From JBGPEQ01 sp050180895 (lineage in GTDB: Bacteria > Pseudomonadota > Alphaproteobacteria > Dongiales > Dongiaceae): a stretch of 64,000 bases of DNA. Of this stretch, positions 7,824 through 14,924 are shown in pieces (the first letter of the stretch is position 1; each line of letters starts with the position of its first letter). Position numbers and translations under genes: made by a program. Where the stretch lies: positions 310,001-374,000 of the forward strand of contig JBFXDS010000001.1 in the NCBI GenBank assembly GCA_050180895.1. The letters are read 5' to 3'. The notes beneath the pieces are model-generated. The model was not told the origin of the DNA and ran no database searches. It worked only from the letters and a program-made list of their open reading frames with translations.

Positions 7824-8715
7824 TTTTCTTCGAGAGACGTTCTCCGCCGCGAACGACAAGGTGACGAAAACGCTCGCGCATCAGCCTTCCATGTATGAAG
7901 AGACCCTGGATCACATACTCGTTTGCGAACTGGCGGCAACACCACCGAGATTTTTCGCCAAGGACAGAGTGTCTGTCCTCCTGGAAACCCACTGGCTTGG
8001 GGCGCGCTGGATGTACGAACGATGGGAAATCGCCGACATCGCGTTCTTTGTTATCGTACGGAAGGCGGGAACCCTAGTGGTCCGTAAGGTCGCCCTCCTA
8101 CAGACCAAGCGCTTGTACTCCGACGAGCTGCCAGGAACGGAACTTGAGGACACTGATTATAGAATTGGAATTGGAAGACTCGTGGATCGAGTCGAGCGTG
8201 CGGTCCCGCTGACAAATCAGAGAGCGTTTGGATTCAAGGAAACGTCTGTATACGGCGCGATAAGCGCCGGCTCGGAGCAGGTGCAGCGCATCGATACTTA
8301 CATGAAGACGAGGCATATTCCCGTCTACTATGGATTGTACAATCCGCCATCAGTTCCATATGCGGGCCTCTATCCGGTATCGTCTAAGCTCGCCAGGAAA
8401 TCGACCAGCAATGATCTGGGTTGCCGTATACTTCCTGCCGTGGATGTCTATGACGCACTCGCAAAGCTGACACCGGGAAAATCACCTACGTTCAAGCAGC
8501 TGAGAAGCAAGAAAGCTAAGTCAGCGTCGGCAAGCTATTCGCAGCACGGATGGCGACTCGAACATTTCGTTGCTGATGAAGTGATGCGCTGTCGTGAAGG
8601 ACAGATCTATGAGGATGCTCAAGACGAAAACCTGAGCAGGCTCCTCTACGCTCGCTCGGCTCCGATCGCGGCGGCGATTGCCATTACGATTGACTTTGAC
8701 GAAAACCGCGTCTGA
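7792..8715 (+). CDS. Orphan protein with nuclease-like D...QxK motif
   Basis: A 307-residue protein I do not recognise with confidence. E65 lies in LLETHW, D82 in EIADIAFFVIV, and Q104-T-K106 in KVALLQTKRLYS. A hydrophobic strand with Asp followed by a strand ending in QxK is the pattern of the PD-(D/E)XK nuclease fold, so a restriction-endonuclease-like core is possible. The rest has no recognisable motif. The gene is visibly more AT-rich than its neighbours and sits beside toxin-antitoxin debris and an SOS-box repeat, which suggests acquisition by transfer. Existence of the gene is well supported by length and codon phase; its function is not. Confidence 0.65.
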   Translation: MFNLIPELVLSFLRETFSAANDKVTKTLAHQPSMYEETLDHILVCELAATPPRFFAKDRVSVLLETHWLGARWMYERWEIADIAFFVIVRKAGTLVVRKVALLQTKRLYSDELPGTELEDTDYRIGIGRLVDRVERAVPLTNQRAFGFKETSVYGAISAGSEQVQRIDTYMKTRHIPVYYGLYNPPSVPYAGLYPVSSKLARKSTSNDLGCRILPAVDVYDALAKLTPGKSPTFKQLRSKKAKSASASYSQHGWRLEHFVADEVMRCREGQIYEDAQDENLSRLLYARSAPIAAAIAITIDFDENRV

Positions 8716-9111
8716 CCCGGAATAATGAGCTGGATGTTGAGACTACGTCGCTGGACGGAAAGTGATCCGCTCAAGGACGGCGGCGCGTCGAAGCAGACTG
8801 CGGCTCCAGCTTGCAAGAGTGATGCGAGCATCGCTGCGCGGTGTTAGTAGTCGACCGTGGTCTCGGCGCCGCGCGGCTCCGTCGCGCGCTGCGCGGCGAA
8901 GAGCGCCATCGCCAGGCCGAGGTTGCTGCCGGAGAGCGCCGCAGAACGGGCGCGCCATCGTTACAAATGTAACCGCATTCTCCGTCTGCGACATCACCCC
9001 GTAATCCGCGTCTCCGATTGTCGTCGTCGCTGGCCGGCGACGGGATGCGGGAGCAAACCTGCCGCTGCCCGAGCGGCCGTTGCATTCGACCCCAACGAAC
9101 GGAGACTCTCC
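8716..9111. other. Intergenic stretch with a possible gene remnant
   Basis: No intact gene is supported. On the minus strand, about 8846-8958 reads LSGSNLGLAMALFAAQRAT and ends GAETTVDY before a stop, with a stop directly upstream. This may be the 3' end of a lost gene. Its last codons share 25 identical bases with the 3' end of the cupin gene at 9577-9601. Confidence 0.35.
8845..8869. repeat. 25-bp direct repeat, copy 1 (second at 9577-9601)
   Basis: The 25 bases beginning TAGTAGTCGACCGTGGTCTC are identical at 8845-8869 and 9577-9601. In both places the minus strand reads AETTVDY in the same phase at or near the end of a reading frame. Confidence 0.8.
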
Positions 9112-9537
9112 ATGGGCGCTCCATCCCCCGAACTCTGCAATCTCTGGCTCGCCCGCGCCTTCAACGCGCAGGACGTGGACGCCGCGGCGGCGATGTATCA
9201 TCCCGAGGCTTCGATCGTGCAGGTCGACGAGGTCCATGGCGGGACGACGATCGCGCGCGGAGCCGACAGCATCCGCCGGACCATGGCCGCCTATATCGGG
9301 CTCAGGCCGCACATGGATGTGGTCACCCACCACACGACAGTCGCCGGCGATTTCGCCATGACCCGTTCGCAGTGGCTGATCCGAGGCCTCGACAAGGCCG
9401 GCCGACCGACCGAAGTGCACCACCACGGCATGGAGGTGCACCGCCGCCTTCCCGATGGCACCTGGGTGTTCTTCCTCGACCACCCGTTCGGCGCCGATCC
9501 CGGCTGGAGCGTCGAGGCGCCCCCGCATACCGAGTAG
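9112..9537 (+). CDS. SnoaL-like / NTF2-fold protein
   Basis: A 141-residue protein with the cone-shaped NTF2 fold signature: an N-terminal helix WLARAFNAQDVDAAAAMYHPEA, a central RGADSIRRTMAAY, and C-terminal strands DGTWVFFLDHPFG. It resembles the ketosteroid-isomerase-like SnoaL group, whose members bind small hydrophobic ligands or act as isomerases and hydrolases. The ATG at 9112 has GGAGA six bases upstream and gives the standard length. It converges with the cupin gene. The substrate is unknown. Confidence 0.75.
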   Translation: MGAPSPELCNLWLARAFNAQDVDAAAAMYHPEASIVQVDEVHGGTTIARGADSIRRTMAAYIGLRPHMDVVTHHTTVAGDFAMTRSQWLIRGLDKAGRPTEVHHHGMEVHRRLPDGTWVFFLDHPFGADPGWSVEAPPHTE

Positions 9538-9557
9538 CGCCGCCGCGAGTCCTTCGC

Positions 9558-10043
9558 TCAGAAGCGCTCGCGGTCGTAGTAGTCGACCGTGGTCTCGGCG
9601 CGGAACATCTTGCGCAGCCCGCTGTCGGCGCTCTGGCCGGTGTAGATCGCAACCTTGCGCGAATCCGGGTATTCGCAGGCGTCGACCTCCGACAGCGTGG
9701 AAAGTGCGAGATAGCGCATCGTGGTGTTGCCGGTGTTGACGATCTGGTGCGCGACCTCCGGCCCGCCCGTCGGGCAGGCGATCACGTCGTGCCTGCGGAT
9801 CGGATAGCGCCGGTCGCCGAAACGCAGCTCGCCTTCGCCCTCGATGATCAGGAACATCTCCTCCTCGCCATGGTGGCTGTGGAGCGGGCACTGCACCTTG
9901 CCGGGCGGCAGGACCGTGAGGTTGTAGCCGAGCTTGCGGGCGCCGATGCGGCTGCCGATCGAGCCGCGGCTCGATGTGTAGGGACCGTTCTCCTCGACGT
10001 CGTCGAATTCGACCTCGTCGAGATTCATGATCGGCTTTGTCAT
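9558..10043 (-). CDS. Cupin domain protein
   Basis: A 161-residue single-domain cupin. Metal-site residues are visible as H55 and H57 in PLHSHHGEEEMFLIIEGEGE and H99 in PEVAHQIVNTG. The strand order fits a small cytosolic metal-binding cupin. The opening MTKPIMNLDEVEFDDVEENG is typical of a family often annotated only as cupin. The C-terminus ends AETTVDYYDRERF; a copy of part of that end lies at 8845-8869. The specific reaction is unknown. Confidence 0.8.
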   Translation of the reverse strand: MTKPIMNLDEVEFDDVEENGPYTSSRGSIGSRIGARKLGYNLTVLPPGKVQCPLHSHHGEEEMFLIIEGEGELRFGDRRYPIRRHDVIACPTGGPEVAHQIVNTGNTTMRYLALSTLSEVDACEYPDSRKVAIYTGQSADSGLRKMFRAETTVDYYDRERF

Positions 10044-10087
10044 GGCATCTCCTTGTCCTGTCGGTTGAGCAGGCGCAGCGCGATTCA

Positions 10088-10122
10088 CCCTCACCCTAGC
10101 CCTCTCCCGCAGGCGGGAGAGG
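10088..10122. repeat. CCCTCACCCT palindromic repeat
   Basis: A copy of a 21-base element, CCCTCACCCTAGCCCTCTCCC, is followed by a hairpin (CCTCTCCCGC and GCGGGAGAGG). The 21 bases are identical to the reverse complement of 36178-36198. It lies between the GST and cupin genes, both on the minus strand, and may act as a transcription end point. Confidence 0.8.
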
Positions 10123-10128
10123 ATCTGT

Positions 10129-10791
10129 TCACCGTCGCGTAAGCGCGCGGTCGGCGGCGGCGATCTCGGCGGCGACGGGCGCGACGGCGGCGCGGGCGCC
10201 GACGCGGGCATACCAGGCGGCGAGCTCCGGATGGCCGTCGAGCCGCGGGCCCTTGCGCCGCAGGACGAACAGCACGGTCATGAACAGGCCGATGTCGGCG
10301 ACGGTGAACTCGCCGCAGAAATAGTTGCGGCCGGCGAGCCGGCGCTGCAGCTCTGCATAGTGGGCGAGGATCGCGGCGTCGGCGGCGCGGCCTTCCTCCT
10401 CGAGCCGGCTCTGGCGGACGGGGTCGGGGTCCGGCGGGTCGAGCCGGTAGCCGAGGCGCATGACCGGCGCGAACAGGATCTCGTCGGCGGTCAATTCGAG
10501 CAGACGGCAGCGCGCCCGCGCCTGGGCGCCGCGCGGGTAGAGCGGCGGCTCGGGGTAGGCGTCCTCCAGATATTCGAAGATCAGGGTCGAATCGAAGAGA
10601 GCGAGATCGCCGTCGACCAGCACGGGCACCTGGCCCTTGGGGTTGGCGGCCAGCACGGCCGGATGCTTGGGCGCATAGCCCCGCTCCTGGCTGAAGGGCA
10701 CCATCACGCGTTCGAAGGGCAGCGCCTTCTCGCGGAGCGCGATCTCGATCTTGCGGGCGAACAGGCTGAGGGGGCCGGAGTAGAGCTGCAT
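10129..10791 (-). CDS. Glutathione S-transferase family protein
   Basis: A 220-residue protein with an N-terminal thioredoxin-like domain (LYSGPLSLFARKIEIALRE, NPKGQVPVLVDGD, and the glutathione-binding DSTLIFEYLED) and an all-helical C-terminal domain containing the FTVADIGLFM segment typical of GSTs. Ser5 near the N-terminus is a possible catalytic residue. Members conjugate glutathione to electrophiles or have other thiol-dependent roles. The substrate is not deducible. Confidence 0.85.
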   Translation of the reverse strand: MQLYSGPLSLFARKIEIALREKALPFERVMVPFSQERGYAPKHPAVLAANPKGQVPVLVDGDLALFDSTLIFEYLEDAYPEPPLYPRGAQARARCRLLELTADEILFAPVMRLGYRLDPPDPDPVRQSRLEEEGRAADAAILAHYAELQRRLAGRNYFCGEFTVADIGLFMTVLFVLRRKGPRLDGHPELAAWYARVGARAAVAPVAAEIAAADRALTRR

Positions 10792-10835
10792 GGGGCACCT
10801 ATGGGCCAGCCGCCGCAGGATGGGATCGGCGGCGT

Positions 10836-10916
10836 GCGTCCTTCGACAAGCTCAGGATGAGGGGCAGTCTTTGTGCCACGAAGATTTCTCCTCATCCTGA
10901 GCTTGTCGAAGGACGC
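10836..10916. repeat. 27-bp perfect inverted repeat (GCGTCCTTCGACA family), copy A
   Basis: Arms at 10836-10862 and 10890-10916 are exact reverse complements of 27 bases, starting GCGTCCTTCGACAAGCTCAG, around a 27-base spacer. Related elements lie at 11898-11966 and 21968-22047. Such elements are scattered in many alphaproteobacterial genomes and can form strong hairpins between genes. Confidence 0.9.
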
Positions 10917-11299
10917 GGGATGGACTTGCGGCGGGACGCGCGCTTGCCGGCGGGGCGCTTGGGGGCGGGCTTGCGGGCGCGGCGGGAGGCGGCGAGGGCC
11001 TTCAGGGCCCAGTCGCGCAGGCGCTCGGGCTCCTCCAGCACGTCGGCCGGGCATTCCCAGTAGGGCATGACGACCGGCTTGCCGTGGCCGTCATAGGTGA
11101 AGGGTTCCGCGCCGGCGGCCTCGAAATCCGGCCGGTTGCCGTCGTCGACCTTCAGATAGACGGTGTCGAAGGCGATGAGGCCGATGATGAGGCCGTCGAG
11201 ATAGACGCCGTGGCCGCCGAACATGGCGCGGCCGCGGGCGTCGCCGAGCGGGGCGAGCTGGTCGAGCAGATAGGCGAGGAGCTCGTTGCGCTCGGCCAT
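10892..11299 (-). CDS. TfoX/Sxy N-terminal domain protein
   Basis: A 135-residue protein with the TfoX N-terminal domain: residues AMFGGHGVYLDGLIIGLIAF and DTVYLKVDD are diagnostic. In gammaproteobacteria TfoX controls competence, but stand-alone N-terminal-domain proteins like this have no settled role. A basic C-terminal tail rich in Arg, Lys and Ala follows. The last seven residues and the stop codon are supplied by the inverted repeat at 10836-10916, so the natural C-terminus has been altered. It is 2 bases after the upstream DUF1089 gene, so the two are probably co-transcribed. Confidence 0.8.
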   Translation of the reverse strand: MAERNELLAYLLDQLAPLGDARGRAMFGGHGVYLDGLIIGLIAFDTVYLKVDDGNRPDFEAAGAEPFTYDGHGKPVVMPYWECPADVLEEPERLRDWALKALAASRRARKPAPKRPAGKRASRRKSIPRPSTSSG

Positions 11300-11301
11300 G
11301 G

Positions 11302-11859
11302 CTAGGGCACGCGGCGGAACAGGTCGGGATAGATGACGACCAGGCCCTGGGCGTCGATCTCGATCTCGCGGACGAAATCGCTGTCGAGCGATTCGTAGCG
11401 GTAGCGGCGGCCGGGCTCGAGGCAGGTGTAGCGCTGGGGGTCGGTCTCCACCGTGAACTCCGGCAGGCGGATATAGGCCACGCGGATGTCGGCGGTCTGG
11501 CCGGCGCGCAGGCCGAGGCGCCGGATCGGCAGGGTGTTGGTGAAGGGCGTCAGCGGCAGGTCGACGTCGATGGCGCCGTCGAGATGCGGCAGCGGCGCGC
11601 CCGCGCCGTCGCGCCAGCGGCCGGCGCCGTCGCTGCCGAGATCGATGCGGCGGTCGTCGCCGATCACGTCGGCCGTGACGTGCCGGACGCGCCAGGCGGC
11701 GTCGCAGCGGATGCGGACGCGCGCGGCCAGGCGGGTGTCGTCCTCCGTGGCGATGATCGCGGCCTCGGCGACGATCTCCTCCGGCCCTTCCCGCAGCACG
11801 AGATGCTGGAGGCCGGCGCCGGCCCAATCCTGCCAGCGCGCGATGGTCGTTCTGCTCAT
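11302..11859 (-). CDS. Putative glycolipid-binding protein (DUF1089)
   Basis: A 185-residue protein. The opening ARWQDWAGAGLQHLVLRE, and later GAIDVDLPLTPFTNTLPIRR and YTCLEPGRRYRYES, are the conserved blocks of the PF06475 family. It has no signal peptide, so a cytosolic location is expected. The family's glycolipid-binding label derives from a distant structural relation; the true ligand is unknown. It is placed head-to-tail with the TfoX gene. Confidence 0.85.
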   Translation of the reverse strand: MSRTTIARWQDWAGAGLQHLVLREGPEEIVAEAAIIATEDDTRLAARVRIRCDAAWRVRHVTADVIGDDRRIDLGSDGAGRWRDGAGAPLPHLDGAIDVDLPLTPFTNTLPIRRLGLRAGQTADIRVAYIRLPEFTVETDPQRYTCLEPGRRYRYESLDSDFVREIEIDAQGLVVIYPDLFRRVP

Positions 11860-11897
11860 GGGGCGTGCTCTCTCGTTGAGGCCTGGATCAACATGGT

Positions 11898-11966
11898 GCG
11901 TCCTTCGACAGGCTCAGGATGAGGTGTTTCCTTCGTGCCACCAAGATTCCTCCTCATCCTGAGCTT
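11898..11966. repeat. GCGTCCTTCGACA inverted repeat, copy B (right arm truncated)
   Basis: The left arm at 11898-11924 matches copy A with one change. The right arm is complete only for CCTCATCCTGAGCTT (11952-11966) and then diverges. The spacer resembles that of copy A around GTGCCAC and AAGATT, so the spacer is part of the element. Confidence 0.85.
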
Positions 11967-12023
11967 GGTCCCTAGGTTAAACCCGGGAAAGGATGCAGGA
12001 TGGTCCTGCATCCCGCCGCGGAC

Positions 12024-12719
12024 TCACAGCGCCAGCCGGCCGGTGTTGTCGGAGCGGCCGAGATAGTCGGGCAGGGTCTTGCCGCGCTCGGGCTTGAAGC
12101 GGGCGTCGGCGATGGCGATGCCGGTCATGCGGTCGAGGCGGAAGGAGCGGAAATCCTGGCGCAGCTCGCACCAGGCCAGCATGATCCAGACGGCGCCGTA
12201 GAACAGGAAGGCGAGCGGCCGCACGGTGCGGCGGGTCGCCTCGCCGTCGGCGCTGACATAGTCGAACTGCACCTTGCGCAGCTCGCGCAGCGCCTTGCGC
12301 AGGTCCGCGAACTCGGCCGGCAGCTTCTCGCGGAAATGATCGTCGGGCGCATAGAGCGCGATGCGGCCGAGCTGGTCGCGCAGGTTGTCGGGCAGCACGG
12401 CGGCGATCTTGGCCAGGGCGTCGTCGGCGGCGCGCGCCAATTCGGCGTCGCTCCACTTGGCGACGATGCGGGCGCCGAGCACGAGGGCCTCGATCTCCGC
12501 CGGGGTGAACATCAGCGGCGGCAGGTCGTGGCCGTCGCGCAGGATGTAGCCGACGCCGGCCTCGCCGTCGATCGGCACGCCCGAGGCCATGAGGTCGGCG
12601 ACGTCGCGATAGATCGTGCGCTCGGAGACCTCGAGCTCGCGCGACAGGCCCTGCGCCGTCGCCAGCCGGCGGCGGCGCAGGATCTGGATGATCGAGAACA
12701 GACGGTCGGCGCGCCGCAT
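12024..12719 (-). CDS. YafY-type HTH/WYL transcriptional regulator
   Basis: A 231-residue regulator. Residues 1-60 (MRRADRLFSIIQILRRRRL, then LEVSERTIYRDVADL) form an HTH_11 winged helix, and residues 110-220 form a WYL domain (RKVQFDYVSADGE, RPLAFLFYGAVWIMLAWCEL). WYL domains sense ligands, probably nucleic-acid derived. The frame is open 10 codons further, but the ATG at 12717-12719 gives the usual MRRADRL start. No target gene is evident; it is 46 bases downstream of the DUF1127 gene on the same strand. Confidence 0.85.
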   Translation of the reverse strand: MRRADRLFSIIQILRRRRLATAQGLSRELEVSERTIYRDVADLMASGVPIDGEAGVGYILRDGHDLPPLMFTPAEIEALVLGARIVAKWSDAELARAADDALAKIAAVLPDNLRDQLGRIALYAPDDHFREKLPAEFADLRKALRELRKVQFDYVSADGEATRRTVRPLAFLFYGAVWIMLAWCELRQDFRSFRLDRMTGIAIADARFKPERGKTLPDYLGRSDNTGRLAL

Positions 12720-12765
12720 GGAGCGATTCTGGCCATGCCCGGCGATCATGCAAGCGCCGGGCCGC

Positions 12766-12990
12766 CTACCATGTCAGCGGCCAGTCCCGCGGCTTCGGCA
12801 TGGGATCGATGCCGATGTCGCGGCACAGATGCTCGCTGAGATAGGGCAGGCGCGGGCGCGGCCGCAGCCAGCGGGCGATCCTGACAAGCGGACGCCACAG
12901 GGACGGCGCCGGTACTTGCGCCGCCGGCTGGCGACGCGGCGCGAAGCGGCCGGCATGCTGCGACAAGAGCAGCAGGTGCGTGTTCGTCAT
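12766..12990 (-). CDS. DUF1127 small protein
   Basis: A 74-residue basic protein. The C-terminal LPYLSEHLCRDIGIDP is the DUF1127 core, an Arg-rich motif. Related short proteins in alphaproteobacteria have been tied to RNA binding and to phosphate and carbon metabolism. It is one of two such genes in tandem; the second is at 13164-13388 and has the same length. Confidence 0.8.
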   Translation of the reverse strand: MTNTHLLLLSQHAGRFAPRRQPAAQVPAPSLWRPLVRIARWLRPRPRLPYLSEHLCRDIGIDPMPKPRDWPLTW

Positions 12991-13163
12991 GGCGGCGACT
13001 CCCTTGCGTGCGGCGCGGCGGGCGGCCCGTGCGCCTGATGTCGGAATAAATAGCAGCCTGCTCCTGCCAACGTTCTGTCAGGAGGCGGCGGCCGCGCGGT
13101 GGCGAGGCTGTGGCATCGGCCGGAGGCGGCGCGCCCGATCCATGGGCTCGCCGCCTCGCCGGG

Positions 13164-13388
13164 TTACCAGACCCAGTCCTTCCGCGGCGGGAGCGGCTCG
13201 AGGCCAATATCCCGGCGCAGATGGTTGTTCAGCGGCGTCGGCGGCGCCGTCTGCCGGCGCCAGCGATCCAGGACCGCGAGCCTGCGGCGCGGACGCGGGT
13301 CCGGCCGGCCTTCCGGCCGGCGTCGACGCAGGACGAGGCCGCTGCGGCCGAACACTTCGGCGAAGAACTGCAAATGCGCGGTGATCAT
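13164..13388 (-). CDS. DUF1127 small protein, second copy
   Basis: A 74-residue protein starting MITAHLQFFAEVFG, with the DUF1127 core TPLNNHLRRDIGLEPLP at the C-terminus. The ATG at 13386-13388 has AAGGA upstream; longer starts add residues foreign to the family. The middle is highly Arg-rich. It and the 12766 gene probably arose by duplication. Confidence 0.75.
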   Translation of the reverse strand: MITAHLQFFAEVFGRSGLVLRRRRPEGRPDPRPRRRLAVLDRWRRQTAPPTPLNNHLRRDIGLEPLPPRKDWVW

Positions 13389-13806
13389 CTTGAATATTCC
13401 TTTGCTGTCGGTTGTGCCGGGCCGCGCGCGGACAACGGTCGCCTCGGGCAAGGCTCTCCCGTCGTCGCATCGACGCGGATGCGGCGTGGTTGCAGCGAAA
13501 TCGACGGTGCTTTGTCAGGCCGGAGCGGGAGTCCTCATCGCGGCGTTCAAAGGAACGCCCGACGACGACCGTCAGAGCCGGGTTCGACTGTCAGCGCGTG
13601 AGGATTATTCGGACACCAAACGAGGATCGGACGCCTTCCGGCGCCCTCCGACATCGACCGTCAGGATGCAGCGCATCCCCATGTGTGACTAGCTCGTACC
13701 GTCATGCGATGTCCCTCCCTCGTTTTCGAGAAGGTGGCGCGACTGTATCGATCGCGCCGCGCACGGTCAATCGGAATCCCGCTGCGGTGCAAAAAATGCC
13801 ACAGCG

Positions 13807-13824
13807 GTGTGACTTAAATCACAC
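13807..13824. promoter_or_regulatory. CRP/FNR-family binding-site-like palindrome
   Basis: GTGTGACTTAAATCACAC has perfect six-base arms and contains TGTGA-N6-TCACA, the consensus of the CRP family. It is about 420 bases upstream of the DUF1127 start at 13388 and just past the end of sspB. Confidence 0.5.
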
Positions 13825-13837
13825 GGGAGGGTCAGGT

Positions 13838-13883
13838 CATGAGTTGTGAGTCGTGCATGAGCGGCCGCGACTCACAACTCATG
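13838..13883. repeat. 16-bp inverted repeat after sspB
   Basis: CATGAGTTGTGAGTCG (13838-13853) and its exact reverse complement (13868-13883) flank a 14-base spacer. A further ACTCATGACTCAC copy follows up to the sspB stop. It could form a hairpin at the end of the sspB transcript, though no U-run follows. Confidence 0.8.
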
Positions 13884-13906
13884 ACTCACGGCTCAAAACT
13901 CATGAC

Positions 13907-14389
13907 TCACTTCTTGCGGAAGGCGTCGAGGGTGACGATTTCGCCGCTCTTGCTCTTGTCCTTGGGGTCGGCCTTCGCCTCGGCGGGCTTCAGCGCCGTC
14001 GGCGACTTGTCGCGCTTGCCGGCGGCGGCGTCGTAGCGCGCCTCGAACTTGAGCTGGAACTTGGCGAAGGGATCGACGAAGCCGGTGACCGCCTCGTAGG
14101 GCACGCTGAGGCGCTCGCGCACGTCGCTGAAGCTCAGGGAGACGGCGAAATGGTCGTCCTCGACCTCGAGGTTCCAGAACTCGTACTGCAGCATCACCGA
14201 GATGGTGTCGGGATAGCGCTCGCGCAGATAGTCCGGCATGGCGACGCCGGGATGATCGGTCTTGAAGGTGATGAGGAAGTGATGCCCGCCGGGCAGGCCC
14301 TTCTCGGCGACCAGCGCGAGGGCGCGGCGCACCACCCCGCGCAATGCGTCGGCACAGAGCTGCTCGTAATCCAGCCGATGTTGTCCCAT
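13907..14389 (-). CDS. sspB: SspB family ClpXP adaptor
   Basis: A 160-residue protein. ISVMLQYEFWNLEVEDDHF, then the AVSLSF and PYEAVTGFVDPFAKFQL segments, form the SspB fold that binds ssrA-tagged proteins. After a charged linker the C-terminal GEIVTLDAFRKK is the ClpX-docking tail, as in alphaproteobacterial SspB. It lies about 50 bases from the tmRNA gene on the same strand, so the tag and its adaptor are neighbours, as in several alphaproteobacteria. Confidence 0.9.
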   Translation of the reverse strand: MGQHRLDYEQLCADALRGVVRRALALVAEKGLPGGHHFLITFKTDHPGVAMPDYLRERYPDTISVMLQYEFWNLEVEDDHFAVSLSFSDVRERLSVPYEAVTGFVDPFAKFQLKFEARYDAAAGKRDKSPTALKPAEAKADPKDKSKSGEIVTLDAFRKK

Positions 14390-14444
14390 TCGCCTCGCAT
14401 CGCCTCCGCTGCGCCCTTGTCGGCCGGAGCGGCGGCCGGGCGTT

Positions 14445-14747
14445 CTCGTGAAGTGGGGGGCTTCTGTTGCCCGGCGCCCCCCGGACCGCGCTTACCCAAC
14501 TAGGTTAGGCAGCGAGAGCCAAACGGTTGTCGTTGGCACTTTCAGGTTGGCCCGATAACGGCGGTACCATGCCGAGCAAAAACCATGCCTTTACCACGCG
14601 CGTCGATCCTGTTTCGCCCCCGCGATGCCCGCCGTCGGACGACGGCGGGAGAAGCTGGTGGAGGCGCCGGGTACTGCCCCCGGGTCCGCTGCGCTTATTC
14701 CACATGGCGTTTATCGCCATAGTCGGTTGCCCGACGAGGTAAATATA
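14445..14747 (-). ncRNA. ssrA: tmRNA, circularly permuted two-piece form
   Basis: On the minus strand the acceptor piece comes first and ends CGCCTCCACCA at 14656, after a T-arm-like CGGACCCGGGGGCAGTACCC. A 34-base intervening segment (14622-14655) with a strong hairpin follows. The coding piece then starts GGGGGCGAAACAGG at 14621; its GGGGGCG pairs with CGCCTCC of the acceptor end. The tag frame at 14505-14537 encodes ANDNRLALAA and ends in TAA. tmRNA rescues stalled ribosomes and marks the products for ClpXP. The outer ends are estimates; inner ends are set by the pairing. Confidence 0.93.
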
Positions 14748-14792
14748 AGTGCGCGGCGGGGAATCGGGAAGGGGGAAGAAAGCCGGAAGAAA

Positions 14793-14847
14793 GCCGTCAG
14801 CAATCAGCATTCAGCTGTCAGACTGCTGATGGCTGACTGCTGACGGC
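14793..14847. repeat. Imperfect inverted repeat upstream of thyX
   Basis: GCCGTCAGCA (14793-14802) and TGCTGACGGC (14838-14847) are exact inverse arms enclosing further TCAGC/GCTGA half-palindromes. It lies between ssrA and thyX, which are divergently transcribed. Confidence 0.7.
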
Positions 14848-14924
14848 TCACGGCTCATTGCTGCGCGCCGGGAATCGCGGTTAAGTAGCGGTTAACCGGG
14901 ACCCGGGACGAACCGCCTGCGATC

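Larger units (their letters stand above)
13389..13906. other. Long intergenic stretch upstream of the DUF1127 genes
   Basis: No gene of convincing codon usage lies here. It contains a CRP-like palindrome at 13807-13824 and an inverted repeat at 13838-13883. A long leader or a small RNA ahead of the DUF1127 genes is possible but not shown. Confidence 0.5.

Noticed and set aside
8743..9891. Minus-strand frame covering the SnoaL-like gene
   Set aside because: It overlaps two better-supported genes in other frames and has no domain along its length.
13838..13907. Repeated ACTCATGACTCAC units as a possible CRISPR array
   Set aside because: Units are adjacent or irregularly spaced without spacers of constant length; it is a small inverted repeat. 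No CRISPR array or cas gene was seen in the window.
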